This document shows positions 9,248 through 22,614 of a stretch of DNA of 64,000 nt, one piece after another. The DNA is taken from positions 1,170,301,249-1,170,365,248 of the forward strand of contig OY856409.1 in assembly GCA_963693085.1 (NCBI GenBank), written 5' to 3'. The position numbers were made by a program, and so were the translations under genes. This DNA is from Alisma plantago-aquatica. Lineage: Eukaryota > Streptophyta > Magnoliopsida > Alismatales > Alismataceae. The notes below the pieces were generated by a model that made no database searches, was not told the origin of the DNA, and worked only from the letters and a program-made list of their open reading frames with translations. The first letter of the stretch is position 1, and each line of letters begins with the position of its first letter.

Positions 9248-12200
9248 TGTAACAACCCCACCTCTTGGTAACCCCCAATTAAGGGAGACTAAGAGGTCAA
9301 AGCCATTATCCCAATTAACATGATCAAAGGTTCGACAAATAATCAATAACAATTATCAAAATTTACCAACTAAACTAAAAGCCGGTATAAAAATAAAACT
9401 TTGCATACCTTTTCCAAAAATAGGGATATCTACTTCTATCCGCATCAGGATTCCATTCTAACTAATCCTCCTTTATACTTTAATTCTTATTTAATTCCAC
9501 ATATGCCACTTTACTATTTGTCCTTTTCAATTTTGTACCTAAAATGCCGACAAACAAAACGTCGGTCAGCATAACTGAATATGCCAGTATGTGGGGACAA
9601 CCAAAATTTTGCAAATATGGATAACAATCTAATTATCACAATCAAGTTAATTAACAAGCCAATTTACGCTTTTTAGTATGACATTCTCCACCACTTTTTT
9701 CCTAACCCTGGCATACCCCCTTTTGGGTTTCTCTTTTTCCATTGACTTAAGGCTACCTTCTCAATCCCGAGCTTGGTGCCTGGGGTCACCCTTCATGGTG
9801 CCCTTTAGTCATGCAATATCATTGGCCACCTTCTCAATCCCAATCTTGGTGCCTGGGGTCACCACTCATGGTGCCCATGGGTCTTCCCTCCTAGGCTTGA
9901 CCTCTTTGCATCATCCATGAGGGTGGCATGTAGGTGTGAGAATACACACTTATTTATAATTGTGATAACCATAGTGACTTTATAATTTTGCAAGTATGAA
10001 CATCCAACTATTTAGGTTGCATTCAATGTGTGGAAACATTCAGAAAACCCTTGGGAAACTAATGTGATTAACCATAATTAACCACATACATGTTAGGCTA
10101 AATTGAGATAGAATAGTCCAATCAATCAAGACATGCAATCAAGCAAGTACAAGAATCCTAAAATTATATTCAATTCCTTTTTATCAAAATCTATCCAAAC
10201 CACCTTGCTACTTAAGGTTTCTATTCCTTTTTAGGATGCCTACCTCTTTTTAGGGTTTACTTTGCAATCAGGGTTTTACTTCCCCTTACTCTTTTAAAGC
10301 CTAATTTTCTCATCTAACCATCACGAAAGTTATTGAGGTTACCTTTTAACAACACATAACCTTATTTTCAGATTAAAGCACAATTAATCATAAATTAAGT
10401 CCATTAAGCCTCTTTTACATTATAGCTACCATTTTTATCCTTTTAATCTATGGCAAAGTCATTATTCTCATTTATCATCAATTCATAGTTCATTATGGTC
10501 TAAATCACATATGAACGTTATTTATCATTAATTCTACCTTTATCCATTAGAAAAACCCTAATTATCATATTAAGGATATTCATCCACAATTAGGAACTTT
10601 TATACTCGAAATAGCTTAGAACCATCATATCTCAGCTTTATTCATGAATTTGAATAATTAAAGCCATTAAGAGTCACAATTACCATCATTAGGGTTTCAA
10701 GGCCCATTAAAGAATATTTATGCACATGAAACTCTAAATTAAACCAAATACGTGCAAAGTTCATCTTTTTTGATCTTATTGTATCTCTTTATGATTAACA
10801 GGTTAATATCAACTTTAATCATCCATTAAACCTTACTAAATATATTAATCATCTCAAAATAGGGTTTCTTAATCTTTAATTCATTAAAGTTGATAATTTA
10901 CACAAATTTTCGAACTGCAAGAGGAATTAGCTTCTATATACATTTTTATTGGATTCCTCCCATTTTTCTGAGCAATTTTCATATTTTATACGTACTAATC
11001 TGAGCTACCATTATTTAGTTATGAATTTTGCAAACTTAAACTTACTTGAGCCAATGGGAGGCTGCCACGTCGTTCATCTCATGCAACGTTGATCGGCTGG
11101 TTGAAAAATTTTGAAAAGACGATTATACCCTTGATTAAGTGACTGGCTTCTCTAGTACATAGAGGGAAGAAATGTCAATTGTACACCTGAACTTTCTTCA
11201 ACCTCGCGATGCCCTATCTCTTCCGCCTGCAGCGGCTCGAGGGAGAGCTTTCTCTCTCCATCCCTAGACCAAACGGCACCGACAGTGGTTCCTTTCCTCC
11301 CGCCACCCTCCACCGCATCTGTAGGGCTCCATGCTGCTACTGAGGTGGCCGCTCCCAAGTGGGAGAAGCATGCGACCACTGCTGCAACTACAGCAGGACG
11401 ACAACAGCTACGCGAAGTCGAGGTCAAAGGGGCAGTAGTCGATTGGTTTGGGGTGATCGTGGGGGCTTCCCGCCTCAAGCAAGACCACAAAACGAACATT
11501 TGTAGTTCTAGGGATAGATCCCTACTCTCGTCTAGGGTTTTCTTACAAATAAGGATAAGAAGAAGAGAGGGATACATGGAACTCCTTAGAACTCATCCTT
11601 AGGCTCTACCCCTTATATAGGGGAGGGTATCCACGCCCCAAGACATTCATTCAAGGGAAAACAAATCCCTTTCCTAATAAGAAACCATATTCCTTCACAG
11701 TAAAGAAATCTTCTCTCTCTTTCCTTATCTTTTGACATTCTTTATTACTTGGATATTTAGGAATACCAAAATCCTCTCCCTTACTCTCTTTATTGTTGCC
11801 TTTTAATTCATTGGCCATGAAAATATATTTTCCTTAAGTAGAAAATACCACCTCTTTAGCAATGCCACCAAAATTCATTAATAATGTATTACATTACTCT
11901 CTTATTTTTCTTTATTGCTACTTTCTCTTTCTTTTTCTCCATTGGAGTTCCTTACACCTCAAGAAACTCTAATATTTCAAAATCCTTTTTAATGGAAACT
12001 TACTATCCTTCTAGATGCATCTATGTCCATTATTTCTCATTATCTTGTTTATTTCTTATTAAAATATCTCTTTTTGAGGATTTCTCATTATCTTTATTTT
12101 TGTTTTCCTCATTGGCATTCCTTTTAACATTAGGAATCCTTGGGATACGAAATTCCACCAAGGATAACTCAATTATACCTCTTTCCACTTATTTTCCACA

Positions 12201-12557
12201 TTTTACCATTATTTTCAATTTCTTTCTTAATAAAGAAATAATTAATTGATCTTTTCTTTTATTATTGCATTACCTTTGCAACTTTGGACTCCTTGGAACC
12301 CAAGAGGCACGAAATCCAATTTTGGATTATATTCTTTTGCCTTGTAGAAGTTTCTACATCATTTCTTTCTCCATTTCTTAATTATTCATTTATTAATCGA
12401 ATTTCCTTGTTATTGGGCCCAATAGCCAGCAAAGCCCATTAAGCAACCATCAAGGCTATTATAGAGGAAATTCAATTCAAATCAAATCACATCATTTATC
12501 TTTATTAAGAGAAATTGCATTTCTAATCAAAAGAACCCAAAATTTGGGGTTGTAACA
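9248..12557 (-). mobile_element. Element B 3' LTR (3310 bp)
   Basis: Starts TGTAACAACCCC and ends GGGGTTGTAACA on the + strand. It is collinear with 16981-20277. It includes the 70-bp repeat (about 9775-9890), a GC-rich block at 11160-11480 and a TATA box at 11609-11620 on the minus strand. Confidence 0.92.
11609..11620 (-). promoter_or_regulatory. TATA box in element B 3' LTR
   Basis: Reads CTATATAAGGGG on the minus strand, just upstream of the GC-rich transcribed part of the LTR. Confidence 0.65.
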
Positions 12558-12570
12558 TCCTTCCCCTCTT
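12558..12570 (-). promoter_or_regulatory. Polypurine tract of element B
   Basis: AAGAGGGGAAGGA on the minus strand, directly abutting the 3' LTR. It is identical to the tract of element A at 27016-27028. Confidence 0.85.
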
Positions 12571-13600
12571 ATAGGAATTTTGCCCCCAAAATTCCATCAA
12601 GCAAATAAACAAACAGGATAAGCCTTTGTTATGTCCATCAGGGCTTCCATGTGGCTTCACCCTTTCCATGGTGCTTCCCAAGAACCTTCATCATCTCATA
12701 TTCTTCCATCTAAGTTCTTTCTTACCTTGGTATATCGTACCCTCATAGGTGACTCAGGACATTTCAGCCTCTCATAAAGCTGAATAGGTTCAAGGCTCAG
12801 CACATGGCTTGGGTACCTCACATAGTGCTCTAGATCGGACTCATGGAACAAATTATACATCATGTTATCATGAGGGGTAAGGCTAAACACAACCATCTCC
12901 ACCAATCCATCTCAAATGGACCCGTATATCGGGGACTCAACTTTCTCAACTGTATCTTAGAGGGGTCGGATTTTCACATCACATACTCTCCCACAGTGAA
13001 CTGCATGTCAGTCTTGCTTTGCATCAGCTCATGACTCCTGTCACCCTTGGGCTCTCTTTCAGCCATTGCACGATCAAAGTGACTGCATCTGCACACACTG
13101 TGGTTCTTTTCTAACCTTCGCGAGGCCCCTTCACCAACATCATCTTAATGAAGTGATGACTGACACAACCTCCCTTACAGAGCTTCTTTACATCCTGATA
13201 CCATCTATGGTGGTTGTCATCACATCTTATAGAGGATAAGAACTGTCTCTAGATATTACCCTGAACAAGCACACATGCGCTCATCAGACCCTCTAGTATG
13301 GATCGTTCTAACCATCAGTTAGGGGTGATAAACTGTACTAACATCGAGTTCTAAATGTATCTTCTTCCACCTTATGGAAGTGTATCTTTAGGTTATACTC
13401 AAGAACTTTTGAACTCGCATCATGGTGCAATTGAACCATCTCTCTCTCATATGTAGTTCAACCGGATCTGTCCCTTGATAGTACTCTTCCTTTCTCATGC
13501 CATCTAGGTAAGGCGATCTACCATAACCCATATTACATCTTGACCTTCCTTGGTCTACGGGAGACTTACCACAACATCCATAGTGATGAACTCCCATTCC
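12571..13600 (-). pseudogene. Integrase and C-terminal pol remnant of element B
   Basis: From the right, 13581 to about 13500 reads MDVVVSLP, a stop, then TKEGQDVIWVMVDRLT, the first-aspartate block of the Ty3 integrase core. At 12943-12914 it reads KLSPRYTGPF, the GPF module. At 12905-12696 it reads FHESDLEHYVRYPSHVLSLE, then ERLKCPESPMRV, the post-GPF tail seen in Tekay/Del elements. Frames differ between blocks and stops are frequent. The enzyme would insert retrotransposon cDNA; this copy cannot work. Confidence 0.78.
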
Positions 13601-16600
13601 CCCTCAGGGATTGTTTTATCCTCAATATCGAAACACTGGGTTACTGGAATTCGTCCTTCACCTCCTAGCTTGCATGGCAACATACCACATGCAACTTCAT
13701 CTTAAGCATCCAAAGTACTGTTGTCACTTGCTATCTTCGTAGTACCACAGTGTATGGTGATCTTAAATCATGATCACCTATATGTCATGATTCCTCAAGA
13801 TCGATACCTTGGAAACCCTAAACCACTCTGGTCAGGGTTTCATCACCTTCTTTTCCAAATAAGTGCATCTGAGGTTTTACAACCATCCTTTTATTACTTC
13901 AAGGACTAGGCCGGCTAACCAAACAACCATTAACTTGATCAACTGATATTTTTACATCTGAGTGTTAGCCAAACTTATCTCTTTTCCAATTGAGGGTTAA
14001 CCTAACAACCTCTTCTAGCCTCCATCTAAACTAGGCAGTTGTATCTCATCTAGAGAAACCATTACCATTTCACATCCTTAGGTGTTAGGTAACATTGAAG
14101 AGATACACCTCCATGTATTCCACTTATTACCTCATCTCAGCTCTAAGTCTGTCTTCATCAAGAAACTCTGAGCTTATTCTCTTGGTTTTCAAACTCAACC
14201 TTGTATAACTCATAGCTCATGATAAAACATCCCCACATGATGACTACCTTAGTACTCTTGATGTTTGTAAACCATCTATATATCGTTTACTCTACAAGGG
14301 TATCTTATCATCTCTGTCCTCATACCTCTTAGCAACATTTCCACTCACATCATCTTTATTCGTGGTGTATGGTATGCATATTGTCCTATCTCTCACTCCC
14401 ATAACAAGAGGAAATAAGCATTTGGCTGTCGTCCATACACAAATTTCTTCCTATTCCAAGAGTAGAGATGGTACATCCCACATTTCGAGTACACCTTCAC
14501 ATCTAAGTTGAAACGTGCAACTTATGTATCATGATCATCTCGATATCAAAGTTACTTCCATGAAACACTAATCTCAAACCCACTTGGGTCACAACACAAT
14601 CCTTGGTCCTCTCCTCTAGGTCTGTAGAGTGCCGACACTTTTGGGGTTATCCCTCTTCCCTTATGCATCCAGAGAGTGCCCTACTCATCTACCCTTTGGG
14701 TCCCATGATTTCATGAAGGTGATCAATCTCCTAACTCATGGCCCTCAGACAAAGATAGTTGTTACCTCCCGAACCTATGGTCATGTGCAACTAGGGAATT
14801 AGGCAACTCCTACTTCCATCGGTCTTATCCCTACCTGACCCTAGGATAGACTTAGGATTCTAACATAGTACATGTTGAAATCAGAACCTTAACCAAGCCT
14901 TCATCGTCTCTCTCTACATTCATGGGCTGACTTTCATCCTTTCATAGGGGTCATGGCGACATGCCTACCTTGGCCAGGCCCCACACTGGTTACCTCCATG
15001 GTAACACATCCATATATATGTACTTTAGAGATGGTTATCTATGGGTCTACAGGTTCATTCTCTTATCATGTACTCTTCACTTAGCTTCTCAAGATCCTAT
15101 GAAACCTTTTTAGGTTACCTCAATACCAATAAAATTGGTATACACCCTACAAAAAGGGTCCCTCTCCTAGGATGGGAGGAAACTACTCCTTGCCAACAAA
15201 GGTCACAAATGTCCTTATGTTTAGGTTCTGCATCCACATGAGCATGCTTAGCCCTAGCAAGCTACTAAGGTATAAGCATACACCTACAAAACCATGCTAG
15301 GTCACACTTGTTCTCATCCTCCACATTAGACCAACTTAGTTGTGAGGGGTTCATCAAACATACCTTTAACTTAAGGGGTTTCCTTTTCCTATAAACATAA
15401 GGAGTACCATGCTCGGATCTATAGAAACTCAAATCTCATCATGAGCATCAGGTACACCACTTCCCCTCTTAGGCCTAAGAACCCTAGGTTCATTTCTTTA
15501 TGCAACAGCTGTCCAACTGCCTACTCAACCTTTAACCACGAACCAAGCATGTCCAAGGTATGGCATGTGCTTCCCATGATCCTTTTATTGAGCAACACGT
15601 CAGAGTTGAGTCCTCCTCAAGGACAATCAACAAGGTACAAGGCCTCACAACCTGTTACTAAGCCTCTTCAGGGTCTAAGGCACTCTTTGTCTCATCTCAG
15701 TAGGTAAACTCCTATACCATAGGCACATAGGTTCCAGAAGCATCATCCTCTCTTTAGGGTTTGGTTCCTCTAAAGGCGACCCATATATCACCAGTCTCCA
15801 GGGATCAAGCACGAGGCAACCACTATCATCCACTTAGTTCGCATCATCCTCAACTCCCCACTATTCCTCATGTCTCAAAATCTAAGCTTCCATCCTCCTT
15901 GCTTGGGTCCTACTTTCTCTCTCTAGAGCTAACTCCACATCCAGCCTTACTACTAGAGGCCCTCTCTCCATGAAGGATCAAGCTCACAAGCACACCTCTA
16001 CGTGGGTGAAGCCTATGTTCAAACTTACGTTTGCTCGAGGTTACTCATAGCTCTTTATGTTGATCTCATAAGCTATCCATCATACTTACTGGCTAGGGTT
16101 TCAACCTACTTCCGCACCACTGACGTACTCTGGGTGCGTGTTATCCCCTACTTGCATAAGCCCATAGGGTTTCTACAGGTTCTTCACTAACCTCATCAAT
16201 GAAGGAGGTATCCTTCACTCTAACATGCACGACCCTTTCTAGGGTTGGGTTGCCAAAGGTGCTAGGTCATCAACCTCTCATGGCTCATACAGGCATCCAA
16301 AATCTTGTCCACCCTCACCCTGGTCTATCATGACATCTACTCCTCGTGTCATCTCTCTCTCTAACCTTCACTTAGGGTTAGGGTTAACATCATTCTCAGA
16401 GGATGTGCCAGGTCTCCACTTATAATGGAGGTCTCTACCTCTAAGAATAACTATCTTTACTTATCCTCCTGACAAGAAGGTCTAGCCTCAGGTCTCTCCT
16501 GAGGGCATGACAACTTATGGCATATGACCTAAGCATGTATCTATTCTTTTATGCTTAATCTATTAAGCTTATGTCCATGACATCTTATTTACATGTTTTT

Positions 16601-16967
16601 TATTAATTTGGTGGATGATTCCTTAAACCTTATCAACCTTACCCATACCTTAAGAGGGTGAGGATAAGAGAGAAAACCCTAGTCCTTATAATCCTTAACA
16701 ACATTTGAGTTGAGAAGGGATGACCAAGATGAGTGAGTCCTACAGGTATCTTATTTCGAGTCAAATCCTAAGACATCGGCCAGGCAGTCACACTAATCTG
16801 GGAGTCCTCATATTTCGACTAGCAGTGCAGAGGAAAATCTTGCCAACCCCCAGATGTGATCCTTTTCTAGACACCTCTGTCTTTTAGAAAATCCTCTAAT
16901 AACTCCCTTGGGTTCTGTGGAGTTTGTAAAATTTAATAATTATTAAAGATGAAATGAGGAACCTATA
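13600..16967 (-). other. Element B interior, gag to RNase H part, unreadable
   Basis: It is collinear with A's interior (22615-26000) in reverse complement, so by position it should carry gag, protease, RT and RNase H. I could not find an intact catalytic motif in any frame. The leader block lies at 16801-16875. Confidence 0.55.
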
Positions 16968-16978
16968 CTCTGACACCA
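16968..16978 (-). promoter_or_regulatory. Primer binding site of element B (tRNA-Met)
   Basis: TGGTGTCAGAG on the minus strand is one base off TGGTATCAGAG. Two bases separate it from the LTR. Confidence 0.8.
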
Positions 16979-16980
16979 AT

Positions 16981-19900
16981 TGAAACGACCATGCCTCTCG
17001 GTAATCCCCAATTAAGGGAGACCAAGAGGTCAGATCCATTATCCGAATTAACATGATCAAAGGTTCGACAAATAATCAATAACAATTATCAAATTTTATG
17101 AACTAAACTGAAAATTGGTATAAAAATAAAACATTGCATACCTTTTCAAAAAACAGGGATATCTACTTCTATCCGCATCAGGAGTCCATTCTAAAAAATA
17201 TTCCTTTGTACTTTAATTCTTATTTAATTCCACATATGCCACTTTACTGTTTTTCCTTTTCAATTTTGTACCTAAAATGCCGACAAACAAAATGTCAGTC
17301 AGCATAACTGAATATGTCGGTATGTGGGGACAACCAAAATTGTGCAAATATGGATAACAATCTAATTATCACAATCAAGTAAATTAACAAGCCAATTTAT
17401 GATTTTGAGTATGACATTCTCCACCACTTTTTCCCTAACCCTGGCATACACCCTTTTGGGTTTCTCTTTTTCCATTGACTTAAGGCCACCTTCTCAATCC
17501 CGAGCTTGGTGCCTGGGGTCACCCTTCATGGTGCCCTTTAGTCATGCAATATCGTAGGACACCTTCTTAATCCCGAGCTTGGTGTCTGGGATCACCACTC
17601 ATGGTGCCCATGGGTCTTCCCTCCTGGGCTTGACCTCTTTGCATCATTCATCAGGGTGGCATGTAGGTGCGAGAATACACACTTATTTATAATTTTGATA
17701 ACCATAGTGACTTTATAATTTTGCAAGTATGAACATCCAACTATTTAGATTGCATTCAATGCGAGGAAACATTCGGAAAACCCTTGGGAAACTAATGCGA
17801 TTAACCATAATTAACCACATACCTGTTAGGATGAATTGAGATAGAATAGTCCAATCAATCAAGACATCCAATCAAGCAAGTACAAGAATCCTGAAATTAC
17901 AGTCAATTCCTTTTTATCAAAATCTATCCAACCCATCTTGCTACTTAAGGTTTCTATTCCTTTTTAGTATTTCTACCGCTTTTTAGGGTTTACTTTGCAA
18001 TTAGGGTTTTACTTTCCCTTACTCTTTTAAACCCTAATTTTCTCATCTAACCTTCAAAAAAGTTATTAAGGTTACCTTTTAACAACACAAACCTTAATTT
18101 CAAATTAAAGCACAATTAATTATCAATTAAGTCCATTAAGCCTCTTTTACATTAAAGCTACCATTTTTATCCTTTTAATCTATGGCAAAGTCATTATGCT
18201 CATTTATCATCAATTCGTAGTTCATTATGGTCTAAATCACATATGAACGTTATTTATCATTAATTCTGCCTTTATCCATTAGAAAAACCCTAATTATCAT
18301 AGTAAGGATATTCATCCACAATTAGGAACTTTTATACTTGAAATAGATTAGAATCATCATATCTCAGCTTTATTCATGAATTTGAATAATTAAAGCCATT
18401 AAGAGTCACAATTACCATCATTAGGGTTTCAAGGCCTATTAAAGCATATTTATGCACATGAAACTCTAAATTAAACCAAATACGTGCAAAGTTCATCTTT
18501 TTTTATCTTACTATATCTCTTTATGATTAACAGGTTAATATCAACTTTAATCATCCATTAAACCCTACTAAATATATTAATCATCTCAAATTTGGGTTTC
18601 TTAATATTTAATTCATCAAAGTTGATAACTTACACTACTTTTCGAATTGCAAGAGTAATTAGCTTCTATAAACATTTTTATTGGATTCCTCCCATTTTTG
18701 AGCAATTTTTGTATTTTATACGTACTAATCTGAGCTACCATTATTTAGTTATGAATTTTACAAAATTAACTTACTTGAGCCAATGGGAAGCTGCCATGTC
18801 GTTCATCTCATGCAACATTGATCGACTGGTTGAAACATTTTGAAAATATGATTATACCCTTGATTAAGTGATCATCTTCTCTAGTATGTGGAGGGCAGAA
18901 ACGTCAACTGTATACCCGAGCTTTCTTCAACCTCATGATGCCCTATCTCCGCCTCCTGCAGCGGCTCGGGGGAGAGCTTTCTCTCTCCATCCCTAGACCA
19001 AACGACACCAGTAGGGGTTCCTTTCCTCCAACCACCCTCTGCCGCATCTGTAGGGCTCCATTCTACTATTGAGGTGGCTGCTCCCAAGCGGTAGAAGCAT
19101 GTGACCACTGCTGCAACTGCAACAAGTCGGCAACAGCTATGCGAAGCCGAGGTCAAAGGGGCAGTTGCCAATCGGTCTGGGGTGATCGTGGAGGCTTCCT
19201 GCCTCAAGCAAGACCACAAAATGAATATTCGTAGTTCCAGGGATAGATCCCTACTCTTGGCTAGGGTTTTCTTACAAAGAAGAAGAAGAAGAAGAGAGGG
19301 ATATGTGGAACTCCTTAGAACTCGTCCCTGGGCTCTACCCCTTATATAGGGGAGGGTATCCACGCCCCAAGACGTTCATTCAAGGGAAAACAAATCCCTT
19401 TCCTAATAAGAAACCATATTCCTTCATATTGAATAAATATTCTCTCTCTTCCTTATCTTTTGACATTCTTTATTACTTGGATATTTAGGAATACGAAAAT
19501 CCTCTCCCTTACTCTCTTTATTCTTGCCTTTTAATTCATTGGCCAAGAAAATATATTTTCCTTAAGTAGAAAATACCACCTCTTTAGTAAAGCCACCAAA
19601 ATTCATTAATAATGTATTACATTACTCTCTAATTTTGCTTTATTGATATTTCTCTTTCTTTTTCTCCATTGGAGCTTGGACCTCAAGAAATTCTAATATT
19701 TCGAAATCCTTTTTAATGGATACTTATTATCCTTCTAGATGCATCTATGTCCATTATTTTTCATTATCTTGTTTATTTCTTATTGAAATATCTCTTTTTG
19801 AGGATTTCTCTTTATCTTTCTTTTTGTTTTCGTCATTGGCATTCCTTTTAACATTAGGAATCCTTCGGATATGAAATTCCACCAAGGATAACTCAATTAT

Positions 19901-20277
19901 ACCTCTTTCCACTTATTTTCCACATTTTACCATTGTTTTCAATTTCTTTCTTAATAAAGAATTACTTAATTGATCTTTTATTTTCTTATTGCATTACCTT
20001 TGCAACTTTGGACTCCTTGGAACCCAAGAGGCACGAAATCCAATTTTGGATTATATTCTTTTTCCTTCTAGAGGTTCCTACATCTGTTCTTTTCTCCATT
20101 TCTTAATTATTCATTTATTAATCGAATTTCCTTATTATTGGGCCCAATATCCAACAACGCCCATTAAGAAACCATCAAGGCTATTATAGACAAAATTCAA
20201 ATCAAATCACATCATTTATCTTTATTAAGAGAAATTGCATTTCTCATCAAAAGAACCCAAAATTTGGGGTTGTAACA
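16981..20277 (-). mobile_element. Element B 5' LTR (3297 bp)
   Basis: Starts TGAAACGACC (a changed TGTAACAACC) and ends GGGGTTGTAACA. It is collinear with 9248-12557. The TATA box is at 19338-19349 on the minus strand. Reading frames of about 140-160 codons in the GC-rich part (18881-19363, and 11152-11577 in the partner) are discussed under rejected items. Confidence 0.92.
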
Positions 20278-22599
20278 GAACCCTTGGCCGAGTCCAGTAG
20301 GATCCCATGCATCCTTCTCTCTTCTTCTTCCTTGTTTTTCTCCATAAAACCTAACAAAGAGGAGCAACATGATCATGAAGAAACAAGGAGCCAAGAAGGG
20401 GTTGCGATAGAAGCTTGATGTGCCACGATGTCAGGGAGCAGCTTTGCCCTCATGGACATGCCCTAAAGCTGGTGCAGCAGCAGCCGTTTGGCTGCAGCGA
20501 CAATCACGAGTTGCAGGCCCGACAAGCATGAAAACAACCACGCTGGTTGCGACCAATTGGCTCCCCATGTGCGTTGGGGGTGACGAACCTAGGGAGGTGG
20601 TTGTCAGCAAGTTTAATGGCCTAGGGAGGAGAGGGTAGCCCCGCGAAGGGCTGTAATCGGCAGCCGTTGCGGTGGTATGAAGGTTGAAGACCACCTAGGG
20701 CAGTTGGATAATTCTGCCCCTCCACGTATTAAAGAACCGACGACTTAAGTAAGGGCAAGATGGTCATTTTGTTATGTTTTGAAGTGGTCGAGTTGCGTTG
20801 CATGAGTTGGATGACGTGGCATCCTGCCATTGGTCCAAGTAAGTATTTCTTACAAAAATCGTATCTAATTATTGGTAGATCAGAAGGGTACATATAATAT
20901 ATGCATTTTGCTCAGAAAAATGCGAGGAATGCATTAAAAATAGATTTAGAAGCTAATTCCTCTTGCAATTCGAAAATCAATGGAAGTTATCAACTTTAAT
21001 GCATTAATGCTTAAGAAACCCTAATTTAAGATTATTAATATATCTAGAAGGGTTATATGGATGATTAAAGTTGATATTAACTTATTGATTATAAAAATAT
21101 GCATTAGATCTAAAAGGATGAACCTTATGCGTAATTTGATTTATTTAGGGTTCCATGTACATAAATAATCTTTAACGGGCCTTGAAACCCAAATGTTAGT
21201 AATTATGTTTCTTAATGGCTTTAATTGGTCATATTAATGTATAAAGCTGAGATTTGATGGTTCTAAACTATTTTGAGTATACAAGTTCCTAATTGTGGAT
21301 GAATACCCTTAATTTAGTAATTAGGGTTTTTTAGTGGATTAATGTGGAATTAATGATAAATAGAGTTCATATGTGAATTAGACTATATGAAATATGAGTT
21401 GTCAATTTGAAAGAAACTAAAGGTGATAATTGAGTCTAATGATCTTGAAACAACTTAAAAGTATAAAGATGGTAATTTTAATGTAAAAGGGGAATAGTAG
21501 ACTTAATTGACTTTTAAGTAGGCTTATGATGTTGAAGTTAGGGTTTGTGAACTAAGAGAGCTTTAAATGTGATAAAAGTATTATGGATGTTAAAACCCTA
21601 AAGTGGACCTACAAAAACTGAAGGTGGAATACAAGTCTATCTTGAGAATGTTTTGGATAAACTATCACACTTGGATGTATTGCATTAATTTCAGGATATT
21701 GTTGATTGCTTGTTTGATTATTCTTTATTATTATTGCTTGGACATCAAGTTGCTCTGGATCAGGTATGTGGTTAATTATGGTTAATCACATTAGTTTCCC
21801 AAAGGTTTTCCAAATGATTGATCTCTTTGAATGCAACCTATCAGTTTGGATGTTCATACTTGCAAATCATAAAGTCACTATGATTATCATAATTATGATA
21901 TAAGTGTGTATTCTTGCACCTACATGCCACCCTGATGGATGATGCAAATAAGGTCAAGCCCAAGTAGGGTGACCCATGGGCACCATGAGTGGTGACCCCA
22001 GACACCAAGCTTGAGATAGAGAAGGTGGTCTTTATTGCATGACTAATGGGCACCATGAGAGGTGACCCCAGGCACCAAGCTCAGGATGGAGAAGGTGGCC
22101 TTAAGTCAATGGTAAAAGAGAAGCCCTAAGGAGGGTATTCTAGGGTTAGGGAAAAAGTGGTGGAGAATGTCACATTGAAAGTGTAAATTGGCTTATTAAT
22201 TAACTTGATTATGATATTTAGATTGTTAGCCATATTTGTGAAATTTTGGTTGTCTCCACATACCAGCATATTCATTTATGCTGGCCGAAATTTTGTTTGT
22301 TGGCATTTTAGGTAAAAATTGAAAAGGACAAATTGTAAAGTGGCATATTGTGAAATTAAGAAATAAAGTGCAAGGAGGAATAGTTAGAATAGAGTCCAAA
22401 TGTGGATAGAAGTCAGAAATCCATGTTTTTGAAAAAGGTATGCAAAGTTTTATATTATTCTAGCTTGCAGTATAGTATTGGTAGAATTGAATAATTATTA
22501 TTGATTATTTGTCGAACCTATGATCTGGGAAATTGGGATAACAACTCTGACCTCTTGGTCTCCTTTAATTGGGGGTTACCAGGAGGTGGGGTCATTACA
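20278..22599 (+). mobile_element. Element A left (5') LTR, second part (R-U5)
   Basis: Begins with the second GAACC copy and continues the LTR after B. It is collinear with 27867-30198 and ends GGGGTCATTACA. It includes a GC-rich block (20280-20720) and the 70-bp tandem duplication at 21976-22115. Confidence 0.92.
21976..22115. repeat. 70-bp tandem duplication within the A/B LTRs
   Basis: Two units start ATGGGCACCATGAG at 21976 and 22046. The same duplication is present in the other three LTRs (about 29575-29710, and in reverse at about 9775-9890 and 17505-17620). It therefore predates the split of A and B. Confidence 0.85.
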
Positions 22600-22601
22600 T
22601 T

Positions 22602-22614
22602 TGGTATCATAGCC
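22602..22614 (+). promoter_or_regulatory. Primer binding site of element A (tRNA-Met)
   Basis: TGGTATCATAGCC, one base off the initiator tRNA-Met complement, two bases after the LTR end. Confidence 0.88.

Larger units (their letters stand above)
9248..20277 (-). mobile_element. Element B: Ty3/Gypsy LTR retrotransposon nested in A's left LTR
   Basis: It reads on the minus strand, with 3' LTR 9248-12557, polypurine tract 12558-12570, interior to 16980, primer site near 16968-16978 and 5' LTR 16981-20277. The interior aligns with that of A in reverse complement, including integrase remnants. The U3 parts of the LTRs differ from A, while the ends, the U5 part and a 70-bp tandem duplication agree, so A and B are sister subfamilies. 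Total length is 11.0 kb. No intact gag-pol frame remains. Confidence 0.92.

Noticed and set aside
18881..19363. A 160-codon open frame in B's 5' LTR with a 141-codon relative in the 3' LTR (11152-11577)
   Set aside because: The relatives differ at very many residues, the ATG of one copy is not kept in the other, and element A's LTRs lack the frame. A GC-rich stretch poor in stops explains it.
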